Source of the DNA: SHAN690 sp038131955
Lineage (GTDB): Bacteria > Bacteroidota > Bacteroidia > Flavobacteriales_G > Salibacteraceae
NCBI GenBank assembly: GCA_038131955.1
Contig: JAYPQK010000002.1
Span: 434,001-498,000 of the forward strand
Direction of reading: 5' to 3'
DNA length: 64,000 nucleotides
How positions within the stretch are numbered: position 1 is the stretch's first letter; every line of letters starts with the position of its first letter. Below the pieces are notes generated by a model. The model was not told the origin of the DNA, ran no database searches, and saw only the letters and a program-made list of their open reading frames with translations. Of the stretch, positions 16,351 to 26,578 are shown in pieces. The translations under genes and the position numbers were made by a program.

Positions 16351-19300
16351 CTACCGGATCAGCTCAATAAAGCCGTTGATCACCTGCTCGTTATCGTCGT
16401 AGTACTTCACCTTCACCACGTAGGCATACGTGTCCATCTGCTGCTTCGCTCCGTTGAAGGTACCATCCCAGCCCTGCTTCAGGTCATTGGTCCGGAAGAT
16501 CTCTTGACCCCATCGGTTGAAGATGGAGAACTCTTCCAACTCCTCGATTCCCCAGCCTCGAACGAACACCTCATCATTGACGCCGTCACCGTTCGGGGAG
16601 AATAGGTCCGGCATATCCACCGAATACTTCTCCTCTACCGTGACTTGGAACTTGAACTCCTTTTCGAAACAGCCATAGATGTCTTGTACCAAGACGGCGT
16701 ACCAATTTGACTCCTCGGCCTTGAACCAAGGGTTGGCACACGTTGGACAATCAAACGCATGGGGAGGTGCCCACTGATAGATCAAACTGTCCGGCGTAGA
16801 TGGGTTGAGTTTGAATTCCTCACCGATGACTACCGTGGTATCGACCAATAGATCCAGCTCGGGAACGTCCTGCACGATCACTCTTACGGAATCTTCGCCT
16901 ACACACCCATTGGTATCTTCCGCGGAGACAACGTAGTAACGGGTCGTATCTGGAGTTGCCCATGTCTCCGTCGAATCAGGGCTGGCCAAGCCTTGCAAAG
17001 GTGACCAAGACCACTCCAAAGAATCCGCATCGAATTCAGCGCGAATCAAGGTGCTGTCATACAAGCAGATCAACGTATCCCCAAAGGCCGTCACATCAGG
17101 ATTCGGAAAGACCGTAAATGGAATCATCATGTTATCCTTACAACCAATCGCTCGGTTCTCCACAAATAATTCAACCTCATAAGTGCCAGCTTCAGGGAAG
17201 TAGATATTCGGAGAACGCTGTTGCGAGGTTCGCCCATCTCCGAAGGACCATACCATATTGTCATCACCAAAACTCTTGTTGATCAACCGCGCATTCAATT
17301 GTCCGCAAGCGACTGAATCAGGGAAGAATCCGAAACGAGCACTCACCTTGTGGACATAGATCGAATCCACAACAGGAATTTCGCAGGTGTTGGACGTATC
17401 GTAATACACCACCACAGGTGTCCTCCAACCAACGACTGTATCGTTGTAGATATGGTAAACCGTATCGACATCGCCACTCACCAATGTATCCTCTCCGTCG
17501 CCAAAGACCCATCTGTAAGACGCTGTTCGTTGATTCTCTGTAATGAAGAAAGCGATCTGCTCTCCTAAGCAAACTGAATCCGGCGCTACATCGAAATTGG
17601 CGTAGGGTCCACGGACTTCAACGTATTTCTCTTCTGTGATGGTCCGTTTACATCCATAACTCGTGGTCAATTGGAGCGTAATATCAAACAGTCCGGGCTC
17701 CGTATAGGTATGGAAAGCGACATTGGTATCCAACTCTACTGATGCGCTTCCATCGCCGAAGGTCCATTTCCAGATCTCTAGGTAGTCAGAAGTACTGCTA
17801 TCGGTGAACGTCACAGTCAACGGCAAACAAGGTGAATACAACGTATCCGCCGTGATGACAGGCTCCGGACGGTTCTGCACATGCACGGCCTGCACCACGG
17901 TGTCTCGACAACCCTGACTATCCACGATCGCCAGTTGAACGTAATGGGTTCCCGTGTCCACATATAAAGTGGAAGGGTTCTCATCGGTACTGGTGATACC
18001 GTTGTCGAAGTTCCAGTGGTAATTCAAGCCTACCCCGTTACTAGTATTCGTAAAGTTGACCGGAGAGAACTGACAAAGAGTGGTGTCGACATAGAATCCG
18101 GGGAACGGAAAACTCACGGGGAGGTACTTGATACGGATATCTGAACAGCCTACGCTGTCCGTCACGGTTAGACGTATCTGATAGTTACCCGCCTGCGGAT
18201 AGTCGTGAATGGGATTCTGCTCAAAGTGATACCCGGAAGCATCCCCCAAGAACCATTGCCATGAAACGATATTGGTGTCGGAAGTAGAAGAATCGATGAA
18301 ATTCACGGTCACTGGATCGCAGCCGGGGTCTTTGGTAAAACCGAAGTTAGCTTTAGGATCAGAAACGAACACACTACGTGTCTTTGAGCGGGTACAACCG
18401 TTAATATCCTGCACTTGCAAGGTGATTTCCTTGAATCCAGGCTCGTCGATATACTTATTGAATTGCGTTGAGAACGTGAAGTTCTGCTGATAGACCGTGT
18501 CGTAATACCAATTGTATACCGCCTCGTGGTCTTCGCAGTCCTGTGTGAAATTGAACATCGTGGCTACGCAACCCGCAGAATCTGCCGGCACCATCCCATT
18601 GTTATAAATATCAAAGTCTGCAACGAGATTTCGCACATACACGGAATCAAACCTCGTAAAGGAACAACCGTTGGAATCGTTATATAACTCCATAGTAATC
18701 TGGTAGTTCCCGCTTTGACTATAAGTATGACTGGGTAACACATTCACTGAATCCACTGGAGACCCATCCCCAAAATCCCAGTAAAAACGTTGCGCATCCA
18801 GAACGATACCATCGATCCATCGGACCATGGGTGTGTCACAGTCAAAGATGGGTTCAAAGGCTCCCGCAGGACCTTTAATGTAAATGGCACTGTCGTAATA
18901 GGTCGTATCCCAACATCCATGCTGGCCTACGATGTACTCCAAATTGATCCACCCGGTATCGAGAAAGGAATACCCCACCGTGGTGTCGTCACTGTATACT
19001 CCGGGGAACCTGATCGTATCATCATCGAAGTGCCAGAAATAGTCGGTAATATAGGTCTGGTCGAAGGAGGAATCGTGCCAGATCACTTGAGCACCTGCAC
19101 AGGCCGTATCCTGGGTAAGACTCAAGGCTGCTGCCGCCTGTTGTGTGTCTCCATAGCACAAAGCCTGCCCATTCTCAACGGTGTAAACCGCCGTGTCACG
19201 ACACCCAAATGCATTCTCGATCACTTGAATGATGTCATAACACCCTGTATCCGTATAGTTTGCAAATGGATTCTGAGCAATGGAAGTATCCCCATTCCCT

Positions 19301-20760
19301 AGATCCCACCACCAATTCACGATCGGATAGGAAGGTGTTGGGAAGCTGTTGTCGATGAAGGAAACTTGAACAGGAATACAACCCGCCGACGGGTTGGCTG
19401 ACATAAGCGCCATTAGTGATTCCAACAACACATTATCATTGATGATCTGCACGTCTGTACACCCCAACTCGGTCCAAACCTGTAGCGTGTCTGAGTATAA
19501 TCCGGGTTGATAGCGGAGATTCTGGATGACCGAGTCATAGTACACTTCTCCATCAAAACCGCTTGGAGTCACCGTACTGACATCCTCACTTCTCCATAGC
19601 CAACTGACAACACTGCCAAAATTGGTTGTAGATGCGTCGGTATAGGTGGTAGTATGTGGAAACTCACAACCGTAATTCACACTGGTGGTGAAGTTAGCCG
19701 TCACTTTCTGCACGTGCACGGTCTTGGTGTATGTATCGCTGCAGGAACCTGAAGTCGCGGTCAGGGTGATGGTATAGGTACCACCGTTGGTGTAGGATTT
19801 CTGCGGGTTCTGACCAAAGCTCGTGGTGCCATCGCCCCATTGCCATTGAAAGTTGCTGGCGCCAACACTTGTATTGGTTTGACCGATATACACACCGGCA
19901 CAGACCGAATCCGCCAACTCGAATTCAGCTTCCACATCTGTGATCGCTACATAGTCGTCCTCCACCAATGTATCGGAACATCCATATGCATCCGTCACCG
20001 TAAGCGCAATGTCGTAGAACCCAGACTGTGTGTAGGTGGCAGACGGACTCTGAGCTGTGCTTGTCGTGATGTCCAGATCCCATGAATAGGACATCGGGCC
20101 GACACCCGTTGATTGGTTTGTAAAACTGACCGTCAACGGAGGATCACAGGCCTGATTTGTCCCAGAGGTGAAAGCAGCCGTCGGTCCCGAAGAAACATTG
20201 ACGGTTCCTTGACCTGCGGTCTTCGTACATCCAAAACTGTTGGTCACCTTCAAGGTCGGCGAAAAGTTCCCCGCTGAGATGTAAGTGTGATTGGGGTTGG
20301 TGGAGGATGAAAACGAACTACCGTCGTCAAAATCCCATTGATAGGATGTAATGGTTCCGGAACCTGCGGTAGAACTGTTGCTAAAACTTACCGCCAAAGG
20401 AGCACAACCACTGCCCGGAGTGACAGAAAACGATGGTGTTGGTTTCGCGTGTACCGTGATGTAATTCGGCTTGGTGATCGATGCTGTTTGCGTTCCGTCG
20501 CTGATGATCAACGTGACCGTATAGGTTCCGGGTGCCGGGTACGCTGCCGATGGCGTGGGGTTATTGTTGTTCGAAATGTTTCCTCCATAGCCGAAGATCC
20601 ATTCGCGTGAAGTGATCGTTCCGCCCGTACTCAGATCGGTAAAGTTCACGACAAGCGGCTCACATCCAGACGTTACATTAGACATAAAATCAGCAGTAAG
20701 CTGAGCTTCGGCGCGGAAAGTCAGAAAGAGTAAAAACAATAAACCTCTTCTTCGTAGCAT
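16351..20760 (-). CDS. Giant PKD-repeat surface protein with T9SS type B sorting domain
   Basis: A 1469-residue exported protein. ATG 20760 gives a clean signal peptide (MLRRRGLLFLLFLTFRAEAQ); the frame is open 75 bases further but that would run into the divergent porP promoter. About fourteen PKD-like units of 75-95 residues follow, each opening with a conserved Cys (e.g. SGCEPLVVNFTD, PGCDPVTVNFIDSS, YSPCLPLTVTFTDSS) and carrying YxWDFGDG-type strands. Two Ig-like modules come next. The C-terminal 90 residues (FSPNGDGVNDEVFV, FSIFNRWGQEIFR, GWDGTFNG) are the CHU_C / gliding-motility C-terminal domain, which targets proteins through the type IX secretion system. Likely an adhesin or surface filament. 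It is divergent from porP and the PorE-like gene. Confidence 0.93.
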   Translation of the reverse strand: MLRRRGLLFLLFLTFRAEAQLTADFMSNVTSGCEPLVVNFTDLSTGGTITSREWIFGYGGNISNNNNPTPSAAYPAPGTYTVTLIISDGTQTASITKPNYITVHAKPTPSFSVTPGSGCAPLAVSFSNSSTAGSGTITSYQWDFDDGSSFSSSTNPNHTYISAGNFSPTLKVTNSFGCTKTAGQGTVNVSSGPTAAFTSGTNQACDPPLTVSFTNQSTGVGPMSYSWDLDITTSTAQSPSATYTQSGFYDIALTVTDAYGCSDTLVEDDYVAITDVEAEFELADSVCAGVYIGQTNTSVGASNFQWQWGDGTTSFGQNPQKSYTNGGTYTITLTATSGSCSDTYTKTVHVQKVTANFTTSVNYGCEFPHTTTYTDASTTNFGSVVSWLWRSEDVSTVTPSGFDGEVYYDSVIQNLRYQPGLYSDTLQVWTELGCTDVQIINDNVLLESLMALMSANPSAGCIPVQVSFIDNSFPTPSYPIVNWWWDLGNGDTSIAQNPFANYTDTGCYDIIQVIENAFGCRDTAVYTVENGQALCYGDTQQAAAALSLTQDTACAGAQVIWHDSSFDQTYITDYFWHFDDDTIRFPGVYSDDTTVGYSFLDTGWINLEYIVGQHGCWDTTYYDSAIYIKGPAGAFEPIFDCDTPMVRWIDGIVLDAQRFYWDFGDGSPVDSVNVLPSHTYSQSGNYQITMELYNDSNGCSFTRFDSVYVRNLVADFDIYNNGMVPADSAGCVATMFNFTQDCEDHEAVYNWYYDTVYQQNFTFSTQFNKYIDEPGFKEITLQVQDINGCTRSKTRSVFVSDPKANFGFTKDPGCDPVTVNFIDSSTSDTNIVSWQWFLGDASGYHFEQNPIHDYPQAGNYQIRLTVTDSVGCSDIRIKYLPVSFPFPGFYVDTTLCQFSPVNFTNTSNGVGLNYHWNFDNGITSTDENPSTLYVDTGTHYVQLAIVDSQGCRDTVVQAVHVQNRPEPVITADTLYSPCLPLTVTFTDSSTSDYLEIWKWTFGDGSASVELDTNVAFHTYTEPGLFDITLQLTTSYGCKRTITEEKYVEVRGPYANFDVAPDSVCLGEQIAFFITENQRTASYRWVFGDGEDTLVSGDVDTVYHIYNDTVVGWRTPVVVYYDTSNTCEIPVVDSIYVHKVSARFGFFPDSVACGQLNARLINKSFGDDNMVWSFGDGRTSQQRSPNIYFPEAGTYEVELFVENRAIGCKDNMMIPFTVFPNPDVTAFGDTLICLYDSTLIRAEFDADSLEWSWSPLQGLASPDSTETWATPDTTRYYVVSAEDTNGCVGEDSVRVIVQDVPELDLLVDTTVVIGEEFKLNPSTPDSLIYQWAPPHAFDCPTCANPWFKAEESNWYAVLVQDIYGCFEKEFKFQVTVEEKYSVDMPDLFSPNGDGVNDEVFVRGWGIEELEEFSIFNRWGQEIFRTNDLKQGWDGTFNGAKQQMDTYAYVVKVKYYDDNEQVINGFIELIR

Positions 20761-20812
20761 TCGTCTTATATGTCCCAATCTTAGTCGTAAAAATAACGAT
20801 ATTAGTGATCCT

Positions 20813-21832
20813 TTGACTACGGAATTCAAATACATCCTAGCAGCAGCTCTTGTAATGCTGATCGGCCTTTCCGGTTTCGGACAGGATATTCACTTTTCTC
20901 AAAGTTTTCATTCGCCCCTGCTCCTCAATCCCGCGAATACAGGAAACTATTTCGGTGATTGGAGAGCCGTTCACAATTACAGACAACAATGGACACAGAT
21001 CGGGAAACCGCTTTCGACCATTGGATTCGGATACGATCGACAATTCTATCTAAAACGCCAAAAGATGTCCGCCGGCATTCAGGTCGTTCACGACGAGTCG
21101 GGTGATTTTCGATTGGTCCATCAAAAGATTCTCGCTTCTGTAGCCTATCATCACACCCTCGGACCTAATCGATTCCACTTCGGCATCCAAGGGGGCTATG
21201 TGCTCAAACGCCTCGACGTGAATGGGGTCACCCTACCCGATCAATACGACGTCACTATTGGACTCTTCAATCCGGCGCTACAAACGGCTGAAGTGAACTT
21301 CAACAATCGTGAGGAGTACGCCGACATCAATGTGGGAGCGATGTACAGTCGTCAGATCGGCCGGTTTCGACCCGAAGTTGGACTCGCCCTCTATCACGTC
21401 AATCAACCGAATGAAACGTTTACATACGACATCAACTATCTCGCGGTTCGAACCGTGACGCACGCCAACGTAACCATCGAACTCAACGATCGATATAGCA
21501 TTGAACCAAGGGCCATCTTCATGGTCCAGAACAAGGCGCGCGACTTGGTATTCGGCTCTCTAGGGTATATGAACTTGGCGAAGAATGGTCTGAGGGCCAA
21601 ACAAGCTTTCGCCGGCATCTACCTACGAGACGGACTCACCAGAAACTGGGATGCGTTCATCCTGCAAACTGGTCTTGGTTTCAAAAAGCTGAGGGCGGCG
21701 GTCAGTTATGACATTACCGTAAGTCGATTGAGACTGGCCAACTCCTTCCGCGGTGCGATAGAGTTTTCGGTCATCTACACAGGTCTCAGTAGTATCCTCA
21801 CCAAATGCGCCATTCCCTGTCAACGGATGTGA
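20813..21832 (+). CDS. PorP/SprF-family type IX secretion membrane protein
   Basis: A 339-residue outer-membrane protein of the PorP/SprF family. After a signal peptide (LAAALVMLIGLSGFGQ) comes the family opening DIHFSQSFHSPLLLNPANTG, then YRQQWTQIGKPLSTIGFGYD and FHFGIQGGYVLKR. These proteins work with T9SS and are usually encoded next to a large secreted CHU_C protein, as here, where they anchor that cargo on the cell surface. No ATG gives the full signal peptide; the start is TTG at 20813, 52 bases from the divergent PKD start. The stop overlaps the next start (TGATG, 21830-21834), so the two are coupled. Confidence 0.92.
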   Translation: MTTEFKYILAAALVMLIGLSGFGQDIHFSQSFHSPLLLNPANTGNYFGDWRAVHNYRQQWTQIGKPLSTIGFGYDRQFYLKRQKMSAGIQVVHDESGDFRLVHQKILASVAYHHTLGPNRFHFGIQGGYVLKRLDVNGVTLPDQYDVTIGLFNPALQTAEVNFNNREEYADINVGAMYSRQIGRFRPEVGLALYHVNQPNETFTYDINYLAVRTVTHANVTIELNDRYSIEPRAIFMVQNKARDLVFGSLGYMNLAKNGLRAKQAFAGIYLRDGLTRNWDAFILQTGLGFKKLRAAVSYDITVSRLRLANSFRGAIEFSVIYTGLSSILTKCAIPCQRM

Positions 21833-23886
21833 TGAAATTGCGCGCCCTGTTCATATTGTCTCTTCTATTCTGCTTTGGAACCTCTCAGGCACAAACGCTC
21901 ATCGGTGATAGTCTTGCCAAGCAATCTGCCATCAAGATCCTTCGCATGGCGCACCAGAGCATGAAGTATGAGGACTGGTACTCCGCGATCGAGCTATTTG
22001 AGATCTATGAAAAGAAGCGGCCGAGGAAACTTCATCCAAAGTATGATCTAGGGCTTCTCTACTATAAGATCAGAGAATACAGAATCGCCGAAAAACACCT
22101 GAAGGAGGTCACGACAAAGGACACTGCTGCCTATCCGGAAGCCTGGTTCTTTCGGGGGCAATGCCTGAAGAGCCTTGGGGAATATGGAGAGGCAGCGCAC
22201 TGCTTTGAAGAGTTTGGGGAACACTACCGCGGACTCAAGGACCGAAGAAAGTACAGGCGTTTGATCAAGGCCGAAGAAGCTATCCTTCCAAAGATCGACT
22301 CCATTGCCAATCACCCCTTACCAGCCGAAGTGCGCCACGAGAAAGATCTGAGTCTCAAAACCTCTGAATCCGGATTGGCCTTCTTTGACGAAAACACCCT
22401 CTTCTATTCGGCGGTTGAACGCGACGAACTGCCCATCGTGAACGTCCGAGACAGCGTTCCAGATATTCCTCTGAATAAGATCTATCAAGCGAATCTGGTC
22501 AATGGCGAATGGATCAAGAAAGGCTTGGTGGAAGGAGAGATCAATGAGCTGGACGGCCACATAGTAAATCCGATCATAACCTATGACAAACGCTACATGA
22601 TCTTCAGCGTGTGTAAAGAAGATTGGAAAGGCGAAAACAACTGCGACCTCTATCAAGCACGACGGGTAAACGACTCATGGAAACGAGTGGAGAAAATGAA
22701 ATTTGGGATCAATGCCAGCGGATATACTTCCACTCAGCCTGCGATCGGACGAGATCCCGAGAAGAATCGATACATCCTTTACTTCGTCAGTAACCGTCCA
22801 GGAGGAAAAGGAGGCTTGGATGTATGGTACACTCGCTACAACAAGCGCGACGATGAATGGGATAAACCGCGGAACTGTGGAAGTAAGATCAATACCGTAG
22901 GCGACGAGGAGACGCCCTGGTTTGACATCCAAGAAGGAACGATGTATTTCAGTTCGAATGGACACCCAGGCATCGGCGGTATGGATGTTTACAAAGTTCT
23001 GGGTGAACGGAGTCGGTGGACAGAACCCGAGCTATTGGGCATTCCGATCAACAGCGCTGCGGACGATGTGTACTTCCGCAAACAGCCCCGAGATCGCTAC
23101 ATGATGCTGACGAGCAATCGCAAAGGCAGTGAGTCGCTGTGGAAAAGTACCTGCTGCGACGATATCTATGAACTCTTCTTCCCTCAAAGCTTTCACTCCA
23201 TCTTGAAATTAACGGCATTCGAAATCCCGGATCCGGACGGCGAACTGAATGGACGTGCAAAGCTGCCGGACACGCAATTCAAGGTCTTCTACATCGATCC
23301 CTTGACGAAAGAGAAGTTCTATGTGAAAAGCGACACCGCCCATGATGGCGAGATCTACATGCAAATCGAACCGGGTAGGATCTACTCCGTGGAAGGAGTG
23401 CATCCGGGCTATTTTGCAGACATCCACCAGATCGATATGCGCTCGCTGCTGATCAACGACACCATGAGCTTGGATATGGAAATGAGGAAGTGGGATGACC
23501 AACCGATCGTGGTTTCCAACATCTATTTCGAATTCGACAGCGACCAGCTCACTGCCGACTCGAAGTCATCGCTAGACTCTAGCATCTACAATATTCTTAT
23601 CGAAAATCCGGAGATCATCATAGAGATTCTGGCACATACCGATAACAAGGGAACGAGTACCTACAACAGAAAACTCTCTCAATCTCGTGCGGAGAGCGTG
23701 GTGAATTATCTAGCGGAGAAAGGCATCGAGAAAGACCGTCTCAAGGCCAAAGGCTACGGCGAGGACAAACCGATTTCCCCGAATGAGAACCCTGACGGCA
23801 GTGACAATCCGGAGGGACGCGCCAAGAACCGTCGCGTGGAGTTTCGCGTGATCGGAACGAAGTTGCAGATCCAAAGCATGGATTGA
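21832..23886 (+). CDS. PorE-like OmpA/TPR/PD40 protein
   Basis: A 684-residue protein from ATG 21832; 27 bases upstream another ATG exists but lies inside porP and before the hydrophobic signal. Order: signal peptide (MKLRALFILSLLFCFGTSQAQ), TPR-like helices (about 25-130), PD40 beta-propeller repeats with SNRPGGKGGLDVWY and YFSSNGHPGIGGMDVYK (about 180-430), a carboxypeptidase-regulatory-like domain (about 440-540) and a C-terminal OmpA domain with VSNIYFEFDSDQLTADSKS, ILAHTDNKGTSTYN and AKNRRVEFRV. The same domain order is found in PorE of Porphyromonas gingivalis, which tethers T9SS to peptidoglycan. Role is inferred from this order and the porP neighbour. Confidence 0.9.
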   Translation: MKLRALFILSLLFCFGTSQAQTLIGDSLAKQSAIKILRMAHQSMKYEDWYSAIELFEIYEKKRPRKLHPKYDLGLLYYKIREYRIAEKHLKEVTTKDTAAYPEAWFFRGQCLKSLGEYGEAAHCFEEFGEHYRGLKDRRKYRRLIKAEEAILPKIDSIANHPLPAEVRHEKDLSLKTSESGLAFFDENTLFYSAVERDELPIVNVRDSVPDIPLNKIYQANLVNGEWIKKGLVEGEINELDGHIVNPIITYDKRYMIFSVCKEDWKGENNCDLYQARRVNDSWKRVEKMKFGINASGYTSTQPAIGRDPEKNRYILYFVSNRPGGKGGLDVWYTRYNKRDDEWDKPRNCGSKINTVGDEETPWFDIQEGTMYFSSNGHPGIGGMDVYKVLGERSRWTEPELLGIPINSAADDVYFRKQPRDRYMMLTSNRKGSESLWKSTCCDDIYELFFPQSFHSILKLTAFEIPDPDGELNGRAKLPDTQFKVFYIDPLTKEKFYVKSDTAHDGEIYMQIEPGRIYSVEGVHPGYFADIHQIDMRSLLINDTMSLDMEMRKWDDQPIVVSNIYFEFDSDQLTADSKSSLDSSIYNILIENPEIIIEILAHTDNKGTSTYNRKLSQSRAESVVNYLAEKGIEKDRLKAKGYGEDKPISPNENPDGSDNPEGRAKNRRVEFRVIGTKLQIQSMD

Positions 23887-23915
23887 CCCAATATTTTGTC
23901 AGCTTTGCAGTCGCC

Positions 23916-24371
23916 ATGAAGGATGATATCTACATCAAGAACCGCAAGGCGAAATTTGAATACGAGCTATTAGAAGACCTAGTGGCCGGTATCGTCCTGC
24001 GCGGAACGGAGATCAAGAGCATTCGGGAAGGACAGGCGAGCATCAATGAGGCCTTCTGTGAATTCATCAATGGCGAGCTGTATGTGGTGAACATGAATAT
24101 CGCCGAATACAAGTACGGCACCTATGCGAACCACGAACCGAAGCGCCAGCGTAAACTACTGATCAAAGCCAACGACATCAAGAAGTGGCAGAAAAAGGTC
24201 AATGAGAAAGGACTGACCATCGTTCCTACCGCCCTATTCATCAATGAAAAAGGATTGGCCAAACTAAAGATCTCCCTAGCTCAGGGTAAGAAGTTGTTTG
24301 ATAAAAGAGATAGTATCAAGGAAAAGGATACCAAGCGACAGATCGATCGCTTGAAGAAGATGACGCGATGA
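23916..24371 (+). CDS. smpB: SsrA-binding protein SmpB
   Basis: A 151-residue protein with the whole SmpB sequence: IKNRKAKFEYELLEDLVAGI, LRGTEIKSIREGQASINEAF, YGTYANHEPKRQRKLLI and the C-terminal basic tail LAQGKKLFDKRDSIKEKDTK. It delivers tmRNA to stalled ribosomes. The start is ATG 23916; an upstream TTG frame from 23883 overlaps the preceding stop and is not needed. Spacing of 29 bases from the PorE-like gene allows co-transcription. Convergent with the next gene, with no bases between the stops. Confidence 0.97.
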   Translation: MKDDIYIKNRKAKFEYELLEDLVAGIVLRGTEIKSIREGQASINEAFCEFINGELYVVNMNIAEYKYGTYANHEPKRQRKLLIKANDIKKWQKKVNEKGLTIVPTALFINEKGLAKLKISLAQGKKLFDKRDSIKEKDTKRQIDRLKKMTR

Positions 24372-24983
24372 TCAATTCTTGCTCAAGCGCAACACCAAAG
24401 AGTCGGTTTCGGAATAGAACGGATGATTGACCGTTCGTGAGTAGCTCATCCACAATTCATCATTCGCCAATCGATCCAAGCTATAGACCTCTCCATCCAC
24501 AGGTCCCGATACGGTGACAATATCAATGTTCGAACCTTGGTCTGATCGTTCGCTTTCATAAGCCTCGGCGAGCAACAAAAGCATCGATTTATTGGGTTCG
24601 CCATTGCCACCCGTAAACTTCCACTCACCCTTTTCTCTAGAGGTCAACATGAAAGAATTTCCAGCCGTACTGGAGTCTGCCGGAAAGGTTTCGATCTGTT
24701 CTGAAGTGTAAGCTCCATCGCTTTCGAACTGCATGGTCCAAGAAAAACTGCGTGAGAAGGTGGAACTATCTGCGCGCATATATACGATGTTAGAATCCTT
24801 CACATACGCCACTTCTCGAATACCACCGTAGTTACGATACAACTCAAAACGCTCTACTGTCCAATCTCCCGTAAGCCTACTCTTTCGAGACTGAATGGTA
24901 AAGAAAGGATCGTCCTCGGCTCTCCGACAAGTGGGGAGCGTCATGATGGCGATCAAGGTCAATATGCCGAGCTTGCGCATCAT
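24372..24983 (-). CDS. Hypothetical lipoprotein (lipocalin-like)
   Basis: A 203-residue protein with a lipoprotein signal (ILTLIAIMTLPTC, lipobox Cys about residue 19). The mature part starts near RLTGDWTVERFELYRN and has several regular strands such as FSWTMQFESDGAYTSEQ and GEWKFTGGNGEPNKSMLLL, a pattern seen in lipocalin-like lipoproteins of Bacteroidota. The start ATG (24983) overlaps the stop of the upstream barrel gene (ATGA), so the two are coupled and may work together in the envelope. Function unknown. Confidence 0.75.
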   Translation of the reverse strand: MMRKLGILTLIAIMTLPTCRRAEDDPFFTIQSRKSRLTGDWTVERFELYRNYGGIREVAYVKDSNIVYMRADSSTFSRSFSWTMQFESDGAYTSEQIETFPADSSTAGNSFMLTSREKGEWKFTGGNGEPNKSMLLLLAEAYESERSDQGSNIDIVTVSGPVDGEVYSLDRLANDELWMSYSRTVNHPFYSETDSLVLRLSKN

Positions 24984-25780
24984 CTAGGCGAGAAAAAATA
25001 ACCGATCGTGATCATCGCCATGGGATCGACAAAGACATTCAGATCATTCACTCGCTGAGAACTCAGATTCCTTGTAGTAGTATTCGCGCCAGAAATCGGC
25101 TCGAATTGAACCACCTCCTGACGATCTCCTCCACTCACTACATTCTGAATTCCCAATCCGTATTCCATTCCAACAAAGAGTCCTTTGGTGAGAAAGAAGC
25201 TCATACCCGCACTGAGCTTTGCACCGATGGAAAAGCCTCCGTCTTCGGTGATCGTCCTTGACAACCTAGAAGTCCCGGTCGTATCCGTCACATTCGTTAC
25301 ACTGCCGATCGTGAGTCCTCCTACGACACCAAAGTCCGCATCCAAAGCCACATATGGATCCAGTCTATTGCTTCCTCTGAAATGGTACTCCACTCCGGGA
25401 CGGAATCCCATGATGGAGCGACTAGCGGTAGAATCGAACCCTACGAGGTCCTTGCTTACGCTATCCGTCGTACTCACGCTGTATCGGTAGAGGTGCGGAG
25501 CAAGGCCAAAGCGGATGGTCCACTTCTCGTCCTTGACGTATCGGATCAAGGCGGTACTATTATTCAAAAGATCTTGTCGCGGCTGCAATGAAATATTCTG
25601 AATGAGTCCATTGACGTTCACAGTAACGCCCCAGTCCTTCGCTTCGGGAAGCAATTTTGGTTGGATCAAAGAGCGAACGGCCATAGACGGCACGGCTGAT
25701 GTTTCCTGAGGAACAAATTCTTGAGCAATGCTCAGAAAACTGAAGCAGACAAGACATAGGAGTAGAAAGCTATTCTTCAT
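24980..25780 (-). CDS. Outer-membrane beta-barrel protein
   Basis: A 266-residue protein with a signal peptide MKNSFLLLCLVCFSFLSIAQ and a strand-rich body: WTIRFGLAPHLYRYSV, GFRPGVEYHFRG, DPYVALDADFGVVGG, IGAKLSAGMSFFL, KGLFVGMEYGLGIQ, and a last strand MITIGYFFSP ending at the C-terminus. This is a small outer-membrane barrel of the kind called outer membrane beta-barrel protein in Bacteroidota. It is first in a two-gene unit with the lipoprotein behind it. Substrate or role cannot be told. Confidence 0.8.
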   Translation of the reverse strand: MKNSFLLLCLVCFSFLSIAQEFVPQETSAVPSMAVRSLIQPKLLPEAKDWGVTVNVNGLIQNISLQPRQDLLNNSTALIRYVKDEKWTIRFGLAPHLYRYSVSTTDSVSKDLVGFDSTASRSIMGFRPGVEYHFRGSNRLDPYVALDADFGVVGGLTIGSVTNVTDTTGTSRLSRTITEDGGFSIGAKLSAGMSFFLTKGLFVGMEYGLGIQNVVSGGDRQEVVQFEPISGANTTTRNLSSQRVNDLNVFVDPMAMITIGYFFSPR

Positions 25781-25825
25781 GGTTTGAAAATAATGGAAAT
25801 TGAACGAATCCTTCCCGTTATTATT

Positions 25826-26482
25826 TCATTCAGCGTTGTCGGTGCGCTCTAGCATTGGAACAAATCGGAATCCGCCATGTTCTTCGACAACGAATTCGTC
25901 CTGAGCGACCTTATCGAGCGTGATCATGTTCTGAACTCCATTCACCTCACCAACAGGAATCACCATACGCCCGCCCACTTTCAGTTGTTGCTTGAGTGCT
26001 GCCGGGATCTCTGGCGCGCCACAGGTTACCAGTATCTTATCGAATGGCGCAAACGCAGGCTTTCCGGCATACCCATCCCCATAAAACAAGCGGGCAGGCA
26101 TCCTCATTTCCTCCAACAGATCGCGACTCTTCAGGTGCAAGGCATGCTGTCGTTCGATGCTGAATACCTTGAGTCCTAGTTTTACCAAGACCGCGGTTTG
26201 GTAACCACTCCCGGTTCCGATCTCCAAAACCTTTTCCCGTTTTTTTGGATGAAGAAGACTGGTTTGAAAAGCCACGGTGTAAGGCTGAGAAATGGTCTGT
26301 CCAGACCCTATTGGAAAGGCCTGATCTTCGTAAGCGAGATGAAGGAAGGCCGTATCGAAAAAGAAAAGGTGCCTTGGAATGTCGTTCATCACTTCCAAAA
26401 CCTGCTCATTCTCAATCCCTTTCTCACGCAAGACCTCCATGAGCTTCTTACGCATTCCCTTGTGTTTCAACGTATCCTTCAT
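25826..26482 (-). CDS. pcm: Protein-L-isoaspartate O-methyltransferase
   Basis: A 218-residue SAM-dependent enzyme that repairs isoaspartate in aged proteins. Family signatures: IPRHLFFF, YEDQAFPIGSGQTISQPYTV (substrate loop), KVLEIGTGSGYQTAVLVKLG (SAM motif I), FYGDGYAGKPAFAPFDKILV, CGAPEIPAALKQQLKVGGRM. ATG 26482 is used; GTG at 26485 would add one residue. The gene is single, divergent from the Gfo/Idh gene with about 96 bases between. Confidence 0.93.
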   Translation of the reverse strand: MKDTLKHKGMRKKLMEVLREKGIENEQVLEVMNDIPRHLFFFDTAFLHLAYEDQAFPIGSGQTISQPYTVAFQTSLLHPKKREKVLEIGTGSGYQTAVLVKLGLKVFSIERQHALHLKSRDLLEEMRMPARLFYGDGYAGKPAFAPFDKILVTCGAPEIPAALKQQLKVGGRMVIPVGEVNGVQNMITLDKVAQDEFVVEEHGGFRFVPMLERTDNAE

Positions 26483-26578
26483 CACTCTTCGAAAGTATCT
26501 ATTTCGACAATGAAGTGTTAAACGAATGTTCGGTTGTTTTTCGACAAAGCACTATTTGAAAAGACCTTTGTAAGAGCA

